DNA of 6,257 bases, from positions 1-6,257 of the forward strand of contig DAIODI010000170.1 in the NCBI GenBank assembly GCA_036746875.1, in the 5' to 3' direction. The notes under the pieces are model-generated. The model saw only the letters and a list, made by a program, of their open reading frames with translations. It was not told the origin of the DNA and searched no databases. The position numbers and the translations under genes are program-made. Source of the DNA: DAIODI01 sp036746875. Lineage in GTDB: Bacteria; Pseudomonadota; Alphaproteobacteria; Rhizobiales; Aestuariivirgaceae. Positions 6,242 through 6,257 of this stretch are shown one piece after another (the first letter of the stretch is position 1; each line of letters begins with the position of its first letter).

Positions 6242-6257
6242 CCCGGCCCCCGCCGGG
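6242..6257 (+). terminator. Possible intrinsic terminator hairpin after ftsZ
   Basis: CCCGGC (6242-6247) and GCCGGG (6252-6257) form a perfect 6-bp stem with a CCCC loop, starting four bases after the ftsZ TAG. The window ends at the stem base, so a following T-tract cannot be checked and a longer stem is possible. The position directly after the stop favours a terminator, but GC-rich linker-coding DNA could give the same pattern by chance. Confidence 0.35.

Overview
This GC-rich window looks like chromosomal housekeeping DNA from an alphaproteobacterium. RpoD, DnaG and FtsZ all read as typical alphaproteobacterial versions: RpoD has region 1.1 with the AKQRGYVTYDELNEVLP block, DnaG starts MRFPPAFLDDIR, and FtsZ starts MTINL...ELKPRITVFGVGGAGGNAVNNMI. 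The intergenic regions carry GANTC sites and TTAA-N7-TTAA-like sites, the sequences used by CcrM and CtrA in that class. A rhizobial (Hyphomicrobiales) or related order is plausible, but the genus cannot be given.

Layout. Three genes are read on the minus strand, right to left. A ureohydrolase of the agmatinase family (3574-4548) comes first, then DNA primase dnaG (1573-3558) after a 15-bp gap, then the primary sigma factor rpoD (start at 1456, running off the left edge) after a 116-bp gap. This resembles the macromolecular synthesis operon, with the ureohydrolase in the leading place. A 198-bp divergent intergenic region (4549-4746) separates it from ftsZ (4747-6237) on the plus strand. A GC-rich hairpin follows the ftsZ stop at the right edge. 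Coding density is very high and no gap between genes exceeds 300 bp. I saw no tRNA, rRNA, CRISPR array, insertion sequence or phage gene.

Functional theme. DnaG starts replication, RpoD directs bulk transcription and FtsZ builds the division ring, so the locus groups three growth and cell-cycle functions. Both intergenic regions hold a near-consensus CtrA-like site and a GANTC methylation site. This suggests, without proving, cell-cycle-linked expression on both sides.

I found no new multi-gene system here. The points most worth a second look are: the ureohydrolase with GGDDS in place of GGDHS and no SHGT motif; an FtsZ outside any visible division cluster that ends without the usual C-terminal peptide; and the stacked palindrome, GANTC and CtrA-like elements upstream of ftsZ.
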